A DNA stretch of 64,000 bases from NCBI RefSeq assembly GCF_001542915.1, contig NZ_LNNH01000043.1, forward strand, positions 43,685 through 107,684, given 5' to 3'. Numbering within the stretch: position 1 is the stretch's first letter; each line of letters opens with the position of its first letter. Shown here piece by piece: positions 1 to 8,346 of this stretch. Under the pieces are notes generated by a model. That model searched no databases, had not been told where the DNA came from, and saw only the letters and a program-made list of their open reading frames with translations. Made by a program: the position numbers and the translations under genes. Source of the stretch: Peribacillus simplex. GTDB lineage: Bacteria > Bacillota > Bacilli > Bacillales > DSM-1321.

Positions 1-509
1 AAAGCCCCTGCACCTGTGATCCATTCGCCAATGTTATTGATGACATCTTGAATCGGCGGCCATACAATCCCGAATATTCCCGCCAGTGCAATCATCGCAA
101 GCGAAGTGATAATCGGGACAAACCGTTTTCCTGAAAAGAATCCAAGCCATTCAGGAAGCTTTATATCAGAGTATCTGTTATATAGGAAAGCTGCCACGAT
201 ACCAGATATGATACCGCCTAAAACAGCCATGTCGATTTCTTTATTAATGGCCTGTGTACCATTGGTTAATACAAAATAACCAACAAGACCAGCTAATGCC
301 GCGGCACCGCTTCCGTCTTTAGATAACCCGATTGCAATACCTAAAGCGAAAAGTAAGGCAAGGTTATCAAAGATCGCTTTACCCGCGGCTGCCATGAATG
401 ATATATCCAGCAAATCTGGCTGACCCAGGCGAAGCAATATAGCCGCTGCCGGCAAGACAGCAATCGGTAACATTAGAGCTTTACCAATTTTTTGTAAATA
501 ATTTAACAT
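1..509 (-). CDS. nagP: PTS N-acetylglucosamine-type EIIC permease, N-terminal part (runs off window)
   Basis: This is the first 169 codons of a phosphotransferase-system EIIC membrane permease; the 3' end lies outside the window. The visible protein begins MLNYLQKIGKALMLPIAVLP and continues with alternating hydrophobic segments and the family signature of the glucose/GlcNAc EIIC group (LPAAAILLRLGQP near residues 18-30, LALLFALGIAIGLSKDGSG around 60-80). A GGGAG ribosome binding site lies 9 nt before the ATG; a second in-frame ATG at 518 is possible but would overlap the ribosome binding site. It diverges from nagA-nagB-nagR, and a NagR-type operator overlaps its promoter, which argues for GlcNAc rather than glucose as the substrate. 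Whether an EIIB/EIIA domain is fused cannot be seen. Confidence 0.85.
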   Translation of the reverse strand, partial: MLNYLQKIGKALMLPIAVLPAAAILLRLGQPDLLDISFMAAAGKAIFDNLALLFALGIAIGLSKDGSGAAALAGLVGYFVLTNGTQAINKEIDMAVLGGIISGIVAAFLYNRYSDIKLPEWLGFFSGKRFVPIITSLAMIALAGIFGIVWPPIQDVINNIGEWITGAGA

Positions 510-565
510 CGAACTCATCTCCCTTGTTCCTAACTTCTATTGATAAGGCTAAATGACAAGAAGTG

Positions 566-580
566 TAAAAGCGTTTTCAT
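566..580 (-). promoter_or_regulatory. Probable cre site (CcpA) upstream of the PTS gene
   Basis: Minus-strand ATGAAAACGCTTTTA fits the cre consensus WTGNAANCGNWNNCW with one mismatch. It lies between the predicted nagP promoter and its start codon, a position suited to catabolite repression by road-block. Confidence 0.5.
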
Positions 581-601
581 TTCATTAATAACTTTTCATT
601 G

Positions 602-642
602 GCTTATACTAGCACAAAAAATATATAGATGTCTATACCAAT
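602..642 (-). promoter_or_regulatory. NagR-type operator overlapping the nagP promoter
   Basis: Minus-strand ATTGGTATAGACATCT (627-642) contains the GTNTANAC core of HutC/NagR-family GntR operators (core 631-638). A plausible promoter overlaps it: -35 TAGACA, 18-nt spacer, -10 TAGTAT. The nagR gene two genes away on the other strand encodes the matching regulator type. Confidence 0.6.
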
Positions 643-701
643 TTTATTGAAATTCTTCGGAAATAGCCCGATTCGTTCTTTTTCGTTGCTTGTACGAAGC
701 A

Positions 702-737
702 ACTGGTCTAGACAACTTTTAATAAAAGCGATAAAAT
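702..737 (+). promoter_or_regulatory. NagR-type operator and promoter of nagA-nagB-nagR
   Basis: ACTGGTCTAGACAACT (702-717) carries the palindromic core GTCTAGAC (706-713), matching GTNTANAC. The TAGACA inside it (709-714) is a good -35 element, followed by exactly 17 nt and a TAAAAT -10 (732-737). Operator and -35 overlap in the same way as at the divergent nagP promoter. Confidence 0.65.
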
Positions 738-807
738 TAGAACAAAATATGTGAGACTCAATTCGTGACTCATTCATTACGTTTCACTTTCATAAAGGAG
801 ATTATGT

Positions 808-1989
808 ATGAAAACATTCATTATCAATAATCTAATGGTTCATAGCGAAAAGGAAACCTACAAGGACGGGTACATTAAAGTCGTGGACGGGAAAATTGCC
901 GAAGTGGGCCCAGCCAGTCAATGTAAACAGGATGACGATGCCACGGTAATTACGCTTCCATCGGAGTATCAGATCATCCCCGGTGCCATCGATGTTCATA
1001 TCCACGGCGCGGCCAAGGCCGATGCAATGGACGCCACTAGCGAAGCATTGTCGACGATGGCAAAGACTCTTCCAAAAGAAGGCACGACCAGCTTTCTGGC
1101 AACCACGATGACCCAATCTGCTGATGCCATCGAATCAGCACTGCTTAATGCGGGTACCTATATTAAAGAACAAAACGAAGATCATGCTGAAATAGTCGGG
1201 ATTCATTTGGAAGGCCCGTTCATTTCACCAGCACGTAAAGGGGCACAGCCTGAAGACTTCATCGTCGATCCCGATGTTTCGCTCTTCAAGAGATGGCAAT
1301 TGCTTGCCCATAACCATATCAAGCTTGTAACGCTTGCACCTGAACAACCAAATGGACTGGAGCTTGCGCGACACCTAAAGGAAACAGGCGTCGTCGCTTC
1401 CATTGGACATTCCGATGCAACATATGACCAAATCAGTGAAGCGATTGAAGCTGGCACGACACATGTGACACATCTTTATAACGGGATGCGGGGCCTCCAT
1501 CACCGAGAGCCTGGCGTTTTGGGCGCGGCCTACCTTCGTGACGAGTTATTCGTTGAACTTATCACGGACGGCATTCATTGCCGACCGGAAATGGTGAAAT
1601 TGGCTTTTGACCAAATCACCAGCAATCGCATGATCCTGATAACCGACTCGCTTCGTGCCAAATGGCTTGAAAAGGGCACTTACGACTTGGGCGGCCAGGA
1701 TGTGAATGTTGATGAAACGAAAGCAACGCTTCCAGATGGGACACTTGCGGGCAGTATACTGAAAATGAATGATGCGATTAAGAATACTTTGCAATATACC
1801 GGTTGTTCCATGACTGACATTATAAAAATGACGGCAGAAAATCCTGCCAAGCAACTTCGGATTTTTGATAGGAAAGGCAGCATTGAAGTTGGAAAAGATG
1901 CGGACCTTGTCATCTTAAATGAAGAATTGGACGTTGAAATGACGTTTTGCAGAGGTAAATTAGCTTATAAAAAGGAGAATGTAAAATGA
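808..1989 (+). CDS. nagA: N-acetylglucosamine-6-phosphate deacetylase
   Basis: NagA removes the acetyl group from GlcNAc-6-phosphate, giving glucosamine-6-phosphate for NagB. The 393-aa length is normal. Amidohydrolase features are intact: the HIH metal motif at residues 64-66, HLEGPF at 133-138 with metal ligand Glu135, histidines at 201 and 222, HLYNGM at 222-227, and the catalytic Asp at 280 (LITDSLRAKW, where LVTDAM is the more usual form). An AAGGAG site sits 7 nt before the ATG. The stop overlaps the nagB start by four bases (ATGA), so the two are translationally coupled. Confidence 0.95.
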   Translation: MKTFIINNLMVHSEKETYKDGYIKVVDGKIAEVGPASQCKQDDDATVITLPSEYQIIPGAIDVHIHGAAKADAMDATSEALSTMAKTLPKEGTTSFLATTMTQSADAIESALLNAGTYIKEQNEDHAEIVGIHLEGPFISPARKGAQPEDFIVDPDVSLFKRWQLLAHNHIKLVTLAPEQPNGLELARHLKETGVVASIGHSDATYDQISEAIEAGTTHVTHLYNGMRGLHHREPGVLGAAYLRDELFVELITDGIHCRPEMVKLAFDQITSNRMILITDSLRAKWLEKGTYDLGGQDVNVDETKATLPDGTLAGSILKMNDAIKNTLQYTGCSMTDIIKMTAENPAKQLRIFDRKGSIEVGKDADLVILNEELDVEMTFCRGKLAYKKENVK

Positions 1990-2720
1990 ATATCATCAAA
2001 GTGCAGGACTATGCAGAAATGAGCCGGACGGCTGCAGAAATCGTTATTGGAAAGGTTAAAGGAAATCCGGAAGTCATCCTTGGCCTGGCAACGGGCGGTA
2101 CACCTAAAGGAATGTATGATTCCATGATCGAAGACCATGTCCAAAATCATACTTCTTATGAACATGTAACATCTTTTAATCTCGATGAGTATATCGGCTT
2201 AAAACCAAATGATCCCAACAGTTACCATTTTTATATGAATGACTCCCTATTCAACCATATCGATATCAATAAAGGGCAAACCTTCGTACCAAACGGCACA
2301 CCGGATAATTCAGATGAAGAATGCAGACGGTATGACGAAAGAATCGATTCCTTGGGAGGGATTGACCTGCAAATACTTGGAATTGGCCAAAATGGACATA
2401 TCGGTTTTAATGAGCCTGGAACTTCTTTCAATTCCGGTACCCATGTAGTAACGCTTGAGGATTCAACACGCCAAGCGAATGCCCGTTATTTCGACTCCAT
2501 TGACGAAGTTCCCACACAAGCAATGACGATGGGCATTTCCACAATCATGAAAAGCAAGGAGATCCTTCTTCTGATTTCCGGCGAAGAAAAAGCCGAAACC
2601 TTGAAGAGGCTCTTCGATGGAGAGATTACGGAAGAATTCCCTGCATCTATCCTTAAAAAACATAATAATGTTACAATTATCGCAGACCAAAAAGCGTTAT
2701 CCGGCGTGGTAATGCCCTAA
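1986..2720 (+). CDS. nagB: Glucosamine-6-phosphate deaminase
   Basis: NagB converts glucosamine-6-phosphate to fructose-6-phosphate and ammonia, feeding amino sugars into glycolysis. The 244-aa protein shows the phosphate-binding LATGGTPKGMYDSM stretch (residues 34-47), the catalytic acidic pair in NLDEYIGL (Asp67-Glu68) and LGIGQNGHIGFNEPG with His138 and Glu143. It has the short Bacillus form without the allosteric C-terminal extension of enterobacterial NagB. Its start codon overlaps the nagA stop, and the ribosome binding site AAAGGAG lies inside the nagA end. Confidence 0.95.
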   Translation: MNIIKVQDYAEMSRTAAEIVIGKVKGNPEVILGLATGGTPKGMYDSMIEDHVQNHTSYEHVTSFNLDEYIGLKPNDPNSYHFYMNDSLFNHIDINKGQTFVPNGTPDNSDEECRRYDERIDSLGGIDLQILGIGQNGHIGFNEPGTSFNSGTHVVTLEDSTRQANARYFDSIDEVPTQAMTMGISTIMKSKEILLLISGEEKAETLKRLFDGEITEEFPASILKKHNNVTIIADQKALSGVVMP

Positions 2721-2735
2721 AAGGAGCGAAAATCG

Positions 2736-3458
2736 ATGATTGATAAAAACTCACCTCTTCCGATTTATTTTCAAATCGAAGAACAAATAAAAAGGCAAAT
2801 AGAAAACGGTGAGTTCCAAGCGCACAATGCCCTGCCGTCTGAACGTGAATATGCCGAGCAATTCGAAATTAGCCGGATGACCGTGCGGCAGGCGATAAAT
2901 AACTTGGTTAATGATGGATATCTATACCGGCAAAAAGGCCGGGGAACCTTCGTCGCCGACAAGAAGCTCGAGCAGCAGCTTAACGGTCTGACCAGCTTTA
3001 CAGAAGATATGAAGGCCAGGGGCCTCAATCCCAGCAGCAGGCTTCTGAGCTTCGAAATCATACCGGCTACTAAGAAAATCGCCAATGAATTGCATATTTC
3101 CCTATATGCCCCCGTTTATGAAATCAAACGGATTCGATTGGCCGATGATGTCCCAATGGCACTCGAGACGGTATACATGTCTGCGAATTTAATTAAAGGA
3201 TTAACGGAAGAAATCATTAACCTTTCGCTTTACCAATATGTCGAGAATTACGTTAAACTTAAAATAGACTATGCGACACAAACGTTGGAATCATCGATTG
3301 CTTCCGATTTGGAAATCGCCCATTTGGCAATTCCCAAACACTCGCCCATTTTATTCATTCAAAGGAATACGTACCTAATCGATGGAACTCCCCTTGAATT
3401 TGTCAGATCAGCATATCGGGCAGACAGGTATAAGTTCACCATCACCATCAACAGATAA
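2736..3458 (+). CDS. nagR: GntR/HutC-family regulator of GlcNAc genes (NagR/YvoA type)
   Basis: This 240-aa repressor has an N-terminal winged helix-turn-helix (residues 1-70, with LPSEREYAEQFEISRMTVRQ) and a C-terminal UTRA ligand domain (about 90-235). In B. subtilis the homologue NagR binds 16-bp sites with a GTNTANAC core and is released by phosphorylated amino sugars. Two such sites occur upstream, at the nagP and nagA promoters. It follows nagB by 15 nt with an AAAAGGAG site, so it is the third gene of the operon and should be autoregulated. Confidence 0.9.
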   Translation: MIDKNSPLPIYFQIEEQIKRQIENGEFQAHNALPSEREYAEQFEISRMTVRQAINNLVNDGYLYRQKGRGTFVADKKLEQQLNGLTSFTEDMKARGLNPSSRLLSFEIIPATKKIANELHISLYAPVYEIKRIRLADDVPMALETVYMSANLIKGLTEEIINLSLYQYVENYVKLKIDYATQTLESSIASDLEIAHLAIPKHSPILFIQRNTYLIDGTPLEFVRSAYRADRYKFTITINR

Positions 3459-3528
3459 CCTCGATTGTTTTGGCTGATATTCGTATAGAGACAATTTCAT
3501 CACTATGATCAATGGAGGGTGTCATATA

Positions 3529-4251
3529 ATGAACTCATATTTCAAAGAAGTGCAGGCTCTACTTTCCACTGTTGTAGAAAAGGAAAAACAATCATTGAAT
3601 GAAGCAGTGGAAAGGATCTCAGCATCCATCATGTCTGACGGAATCGTCCATTTATTCGGAAGTGGGCACTCCCACATTTTGACGGAAGAGGTGTTCTACA
3701 GGGCTGGCGGATTGGCAGCCATCCGCCCCATTTTCGTTGAAGATTTAATGCTTTTCAAAGGCGCATCAAGAGCATCGCAACTTGAACGGCAAAATAACCT
3801 ATCGGAAAAATTCATGCAGGATGAAGATATCCGTCCGGGTGATGTCTGCATCGTCATCTCATCCTCTGGTGTAAATCCCGTACCGATTGATGTCGCTGCA
3901 ATCGCTAAGGAAAAAGGCGCCTTTGTCATAGGTTTGACATCACCGGCTTATGCATCCAGCTGTCCTTCCCGGCATAAAGAGAAACTTTACCTCCATGATG
4001 TCGTGGATATGGTCATCGACAATCATATTTCCAAAGGTGATACTTTGCTGAAATCAAACAATATTACATTTGGATCCGGATCGACCGTAACCGGTGCCGT
4101 CCTCCTAAACATGATCTTCACCCAAGTCATCGAAACGATCATTGATTCAGGAGTGACCCCCCCGGTATTCCTAAGCAGCAATATCGAAGGGGCCGACGAA
4201 CACAATCAACGCCTCATCGCAAAATATAAAACAAGAATTCCCCAATTATAA
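3529..4251 (+). CDS. SIS-domain sugar-phosphate binding protein (UPF0309 type)
   Basis: This 240-aa protein is a single sugar-isomerase (SIS) domain with two recognisable phosphosugar-binding loops, HLFGSGHSH (about residues 45-53) and VISSSGVNP (about 107-115). Such proteins isomerise or sense phosphosugars; the exact reaction is unknown. I chose the ATG at 3529 over an in-frame ATG at 3505, because a GGAGGG ribosome binding site lies between the two and fits only the later one. No terminator separates it from nagR, so it is probably the last gene of the nag operon, with a terminator right after it. A role with amino-sugar or muramic-acid phosphates is an inference from that position. Confidence 0.8.
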   Translation: MNSYFKEVQALLSTVVEKEKQSLNEAVERISASIMSDGIVHLFGSGHSHILTEEVFYRAGGLAAIRPIFVEDLMLFKGASRASQLERQNNLSEKFMQDEDIRPGDVCIVISSSGVNPVPIDVAAIAKEKGAFVIGLTSPAYASSCPSRHKEKLYLHDVVDMVIDNHISKGDTLLKSNNITFGSGSTVTGAVLLNMIFTQVIETIIDSGVTPPVFLSSNIEGADEHNQRLIAKYKTRIPQL

Positions 4252-4266
4252 AATGCACTACATAGT

Positions 4267-4296
4267 TAAAAAAGGCATCCGAATGGATGCCTTTTT
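4267..4296. terminator. Bidirectional intrinsic terminator after the SIS gene
   Basis: Stem GGCATCC / GGATGCC with a GAAT loop, flanked by A6 on one side and T5 on the other, so it can work on both strands. The same 18-bp core recurs at 4564-4581. Confidence 0.8.
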
Positions 4297-4335
4297 ACTG
4301 TAGCCAACCCGAATCAACTTCAGCCTTTCACGCAG

Positions 4336-4520
4336 TTTTTCGGCCTTCCATTCACTTTTTTCGACCGTCGCAGGTTTTCCGACCGTTCATGCAGATTTTC
4401 TGGCCTTCGACGCAATTTTCCCGACCTTCCTCTCACTTTTCCCGCCCTTCCAGGCAACTTTTCCGACCTTCGTCGCAATGTTTCCGCCCATCCACTCACT
4501 TTTTCCGGCCGCTCATGCAG
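4336..4520. repeat. Degenerate tandem repeat, nine units of ~21 bp
   Basis: Nine units share the pattern TTTTCCGACCTTC followed by a variable stretch ending in GCA or CAC. The T-runs start at about 4336, 4356, 4375, 4396, 4416, 4437, 4459, 4480 and 4500, giving a spacing of 19-22 bp, close to two helical turns. The array fills the gap between two copies of the same hairpin. No gene-like reading frame with a ribosome binding site is present. Function unknown. Confidence 0.75.
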
Positions 4521-4560
4521 TTATCACTATTGCCTTCAAAATACAGGGCGCACACAAACT

Positions 4561-4587
4561 GAAGGCATCCGAATGGATGCCTTCTTT
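4561..4587. terminator. Second copy of the GGCATCC hairpin, 3' of the MMPL gene
   Basis: Stem GAAGGCATCC / GGATGCCTTC with the same GAAT loop as the hairpin at 4267. The T-rich side faces the + strand; in the minus direction, as needed for the MMPL gene, the tail is poor. MMPL transcripts may therefore run through the repeat array to the terminator at 4267. Confidence 0.6.
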
Positions 4588-4596
4588 AATTTACGT

Positions 4597-7500
4597 TTAT
4601 TCCTTATCTTTCAAAAATGGCCACCAATTCGCGTTTCCAAATGTTGCAACCATTACGGGTATGAACAATGGCAAGATGACAAACGCATATAATCCAAGGC
4701 CAACCAATATTAAGGTGGCAATCTCCAAGAGTGATAAAACCCCTGCTGGCATCATGGCCGCAAATGTCCCGCCCAGAATGACAGCCGCTGAGATGATCAC
4801 CGTTCCCATTTTTCTCATCGACAGCAGCATCGCTTCCTTCACCGGCTTTTCTTTCATTTCGTTAAAGCGATCCATCAAGAAGATGCTATAGTCAATGCCC
4901 AGGGCCATCAGGATGACGAAGGCAAAGAAAGGAACGGCCCAGCCGATACCTGCATAACCAAGAATGTTAACAAAAATCAACTCTGTTATCGCTGCCGCCG
5001 TATAGTATGTCAAGACGAGCGACACAATCAGGTAAATTGGCATCACCAGTGATCGCAGCATGAAAAAGAGGATGATTGCAATGCCTGACAGCATCAAGAT
5101 GACGGTGCGTGAGAAGTCCGCCTCGGACATTACGCTCAAGTCATGATGCGTACTTGTGATTCCCCCTATCGCCACCTGCGCATTTTCAAGCTTTGTACCT
5201 TTCGTGACTCGCTCTACCGTTTCCTCAATCGAGTCGATTTGCTCGATTGCTTCATTGGAATATGGATTCTCCTTGAAGACCACATCCATTGTCATCACTT
5301 TACCATCTTCAGATAAGTACGCGTTCAATGCTTCACCAAATTCTTTGCTTTCCACTACTTCTTTTGGAATGTACATGCCCGTTACCGTTTTATCCGTTTT
5401 TGCCAACCCGGATAAATACCCCTGTGCAGACGATAATCCATCATGCACTTCATTCAGGCCATCTGCGCTTTGATTCAAACCGTCTTCCAAATCGGTAAGC
5501 TGCCCTCCAAGACTTGAAAAACCATTCAGGAGTTCTTGCTGCCCATTGTTAAGGCTAGTAAGTCCCCCTTTGAATTGTGATAGATTATTGATGACTTCAC
5601 CTTGACCATTGGCCATCGTGCCCAGGCCTTTTTGTAGCTCATCAACACCAGCAATCAACCGGTTCAGGCCGCTCCCTAGAGCTTTCTGTCCGTTTACGAT
5701 TTCTGCCATATTTTCGTTTGCGGTATTCAAGCCGCCCGACACCACACCGAGATTGCGATTGAGCTCGGAAAGACCTGCTGACATGGGCTCCAACCCATTC
5801 TGGGCCCCTTGTACGGTTTGCTTGATTTTTTGATAAGATGCATCTGCCTGTAATTCCGGATGTGCGCCTTCCACTTGCTCAAAGGAAGGATTTAAAGCAG
5901 CCAGGCTTTGTGACACAGCCGTCAGATTCGTTTGGATCTGTTTGTAACCATTCTTGAGTTCCGTCAGACCATTGGTTGATTGCCGATAGCCCCCCAGGAG
6001 CTTCTCGCTTCCGGCAGACAGCTTCTCCAAATTGGCCTTCACTTCATTCAGACCTACTTTGATGTCACCTGTACCGGAAGACCCATCACGAATTCCTGCT
6101 TCAATGCTCGTTAACGCTTTCTCTACCTGACCTACACCGCTCTTTAATTCATCAGTGCCAGAAATGAGTCCCCCTATCCCGTCAGTCGCTTGCTTCAAGC
6201 GCGGTCCTGAATCGGAGAGCTCATTGCCTGCCGTTTTTAACCCGTCACTGATTTCTTTAATCCCGTCATTCCCTTCCCCGATTCCTTTTTCCAGCGTTTC
6301 AGCTTGATTGGAGACAAAAAGGTCCTTGATGGGCTCACCTGCCGGGCGGGTCATGGCTCGGACTATATCGACTTCATCGACCTTGGCGACTTCCTGACCG
6401 ATTTTTTCTGCGAGCGCGACGTATTCCTCCGAGTCCATCCGTTCGTCATTTTTTATGACGATCTGTGTTGGCATCGACTGTCCCGGTCCGAATTCATCGG
6501 AAATGATATTAAAAGCCATGATCGAAGGAACGTCATCGCCCGCTTCCTCCAGGGAGTTATAGGATATGTCCCCATCGTATACGAACAAAAAAGGCACACA
6601 AATGATTGCAACGATCACTAACGCCAATAAGGGACGTTTCAAGGAAAAATTCCCAAGGATTGCCCATATTTTGCTTTCACTATGCGCAAGCTTCCCTTTA
6701 GCAGGCCAAAATAACCTTTTGCCTAAAATCGCCATGAAAAATGGAACGATCGTATATAGGGCAAGCATCAATATGAAAACCCCGATGGCAACCGCTGCAG
6801 CAGATTGATAGAGCTTGAAAGTGGAAAAACCAATTGCCGCAAAGCCAATCATTACAGTCAGGCCGCTGAAGAAGACCGTCTTGCCAGCCGTTCGATATGT
6901 CTCCACGATGGCTTCGACCAATGATTCCTGTGACGACAGCTCCTCCTTGAAGCGACTAAGCAGCAGGATGCAATAGTCGGTGCCGATACCAAATAAAATC
7001 CCGACTAGGAATATTTGCGTATAAGATGAAATCGGAAAGTCCCATCGATCGACCAGGAATGAAACGATGGATTGTGAACATAAATACGTAAAGCCTACGG
7101 TGATCAACGGAATGATCGGTGTCACCACCGATCGGAAAACGATCAGCAATACCGCCAAAATGAAGACAACCGTAATGCCTTCGGTTTTTTTCAGCCCTTC
7201 TTGGGAATTGGTATTAAGATCTTCATCGATCATCCAGCTGCTAGTGTAATAATGTTCGATATCGACTTGTTCCAATTCCTTATAAAGGGTATCGATCACT
7301 TCCTTGGCTTCCCTGTCCCCTAATGTCATCGTGATGGATATCAATACCGTCGATCCATCCTCCGAAACCAATTGATCCTTAAGCGATTTCTCTTTGAAAT
7401 GTGTCATGATTTCCGTGATGCCTAACTCGGATTTATCCTTTTCCAGCTTTTCGATGGCTAGCTTGATTTCCTTCAATTCCGAGGAAGTTAGCTTCTTATC

Positions 7501-7713
7501 ACCATGGAATACGAGAGCTACTTGGGACTCATCTTCATCTTGTATCTCTTTCATGAGTTCATTGGCTTTTCCAGAGGAATACTCTGCCGGTACATCAAGC
7601 TGGCCCTTATCACGGACAAGGTTTGCGATATTCGGAGCCGAAAACATTAAACCGGCTGTAATGGCAACCCAGATGATCAGGACTAACCACCTTGCCTTTA
7701 TTATCCCTCTCAT
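4597..7713 (-). CDS. MMPL/RND-family membrane exporter (YdgH-like)
   Basis: This 1038-aa protein has the duplicated MMPL layout: one membrane segment at residues 9-28, an extracellular domain, about five membrane helices (roughly 180-360), a second long extracellular region (about 380-790) and a second helix bundle to the C-terminus. Both halves carry the GxDY helix motif (GTDYCILLLSRF and GIDYSIFLMDRF), which belongs to proton relay in this family. The second loop (about 470-760) is a long series of coiled-coil heptads rich in G, L, N and S. The gene starts directly after the stop of the MarR gene (TAA-ATG). B. subtilis ydgH-ydgG has the same pairing. The substrate is unknown; lipids or drugs are typical. 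Confidence 0.85.
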   Translation of the reverse strand: MRGIIKARWLVLIIWVAITAGLMFSAPNIANLVRDKGQLDVPAEYSSGKANELMKEIQDEDESQVALVFHGDKKLTSSELKEIKLAIEKLEKDKSELGITEIMTHFKEKSLKDQLVSEDGSTVLISITMTLGDREAKEVIDTLYKELEQVDIEHYYTSSWMIDEDLNTNSQEGLKKTEGITVVFILAVLLIVFRSVVTPIIPLITVGFTYLCSQSIVSFLVDRWDFPISSYTQIFLVGILFGIGTDYCILLLSRFKEELSSQESLVEAIVETYRTAGKTVFFSGLTVMIGFAAIGFSTFKLYQSAAAVAIGVFILMLALYTIVPFFMAILGKRLFWPAKGKLAHSESKIWAILGNFSLKRPLLALVIVAIICVPFLFVYDGDISYNSLEEAGDDVPSIMAFNIISDEFGPGQSMPTQIVIKNDERMDSEEYVALAEKIGQEVAKVDEVDIVRAMTRPAGEPIKDLFVSNQAETLEKGIGEGNDGIKEISDGLKTAGNELSDSGPRLKQATDGIGGLISGTDELKSGVGQVEKALTSIEAGIRDGSSGTGDIKVGLNEVKANLEKLSAGSEKLLGGYRQSTNGLTELKNGYKQIQTNLTAVSQSLAALNPSFEQVEGAHPELQADASYQKIKQTVQGAQNGLEPMSAGLSELNRNLGVVSGGLNTANENMAEIVNGQKALGSGLNRLIAGVDELQKGLGTMANGQGEVINNLSQFKGGLTSLNNGQQELLNGFSSLGGQLTDLEDGLNQSADGLNEVHDGLSSAQGYLSGLAKTDKTVTGMYIPKEVVESKEFGEALNAYLSEDGKVMTMDVVFKENPYSNEAIEQIDSIEETVERVTKGTKLENAQVAIGGITSTHHDLSVMSEADFSRTVILMLSGIAIILFFMLRSLVMPIYLIVSLVLTYYTAAAITELIFVNILGYAGIGWAVPFFAFVILMALGIDYSIFLMDRFNEMKEKPVKEAMLLSMRKMGTVIISAAVILGGTFAAMMPAGVLSLLEIATLILVGLGLYAFVILPLFIPVMVATFGNANWWPFLKDKE

Positions 7714-8178
7714 TTACAGTTCCTCCTGTTCGCCATTTTTCATTTCTATGAAAATTTGTGAGAGCTTCTCATATGTATCAAGGAATTTAACAATCTCTTC
7801 ATATTCGAATTTAGTCATGATGCCCTCGACCAATTTATGAATCTTATGCTCCGTTTTATGCAACAATGCCGCTCCCTCTTCGGAAAGCTTCAAATGAAAG
7901 ACCCTCCGGTCATATTGGTCCTGCTCCCGCTCAATCAGCCCTTTGCCTTCAAGCCTGTTGATATTGGAGGTGACCGCGCTCTTATTTATATAAAAGGCTT
8001 CGCTGATATCCGTAGAGGTACATAATCGTTGTTGTTCAATGAATCGTAATGTGTAGTATTGCTCGTTCGTCAGCACATCACATATTTGATCTTTAATCAA
8101 TAGTTCCCCCATCTTATTGACATAAAAGGAAACTTTCATATATCGGTCAATTAAAATGGATATTTTTTCATCATTCAT
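7714..8178 (-). CDS. MarR-family transcriptional regulator of the exporter
   Basis: This 154-aa winged-helix repressor (YYTLRFIEQQ, STDISEAFYINKSAVTSNIN and the wing sequence DRRVFHLKLSEEG) is typical in length for MarR. I set the start at the ATG that follows GAGGTG by 7 nt; an upstream in-frame start at 8208 lacks a ribosome binding site. The promoter-proximal position in a two-gene operon with the MMPL exporter suggests autoregulated, ligand-induced control of export. The ligand is unknown. Confidence 0.85.
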   Translation of the reverse strand: MNDEKISILIDRYMKVSFYVNKMGELLIKDQICDVLTNEQYYTLRFIEQQRLCTSTDISEAFYINKSAVTSNINRLEGKGLIEREQDQYDRRVFHLKLSEEGAALLHKTEHKIHKLVEGIMTKFEYEEIVKFLDTYEKLSQIFIEMKNGEQEEL

Positions 8179-8274
8179 CGAAACACCTCGCAAAATTAGT
8201 TCACTCACTTAACTATATGTAGCTTACTACTAGTTTATTTATTATGTCAATCCTATGACAGTTTATTTTTTCCA

Positions 8275-8300
8275 GTTTAAATTATGGTAAATAAGGGAAA
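8275..8300 (+). promoter_or_regulatory. Candidate sigma-B promoter of the YtxH-like gene
   Basis: GTTTAA (8275-8280), 14-nt spacer, GGGAAA (8295-8300), close to the sigma-B consensus GTTTAA-N12-14-GGGTAT. It sits 46 nt before the start of a general-stress type protein, which supports the reading. Confidence 0.5.
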
Positions 8301-8346
8301 ACCCGAAGTAAGCAAACAATCTACTATTCTTAAGGAGGAAATATAA

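Noticed and set aside
4336..4520. Possible CRISPR array
   Set aside because: Units are only ~21 bp with no separate conserved repeat and unique spacer, the units themselves are degenerate, and there are no cas genes.
4287..4562. A 91-codon + strand frame encoding repeated FRPS-type peptide units
   Set aside because: It is a by-product of the ~21-bp DNA repeat. Unit lengths vary from 19 to 22 bp and there is no ribosome binding site.
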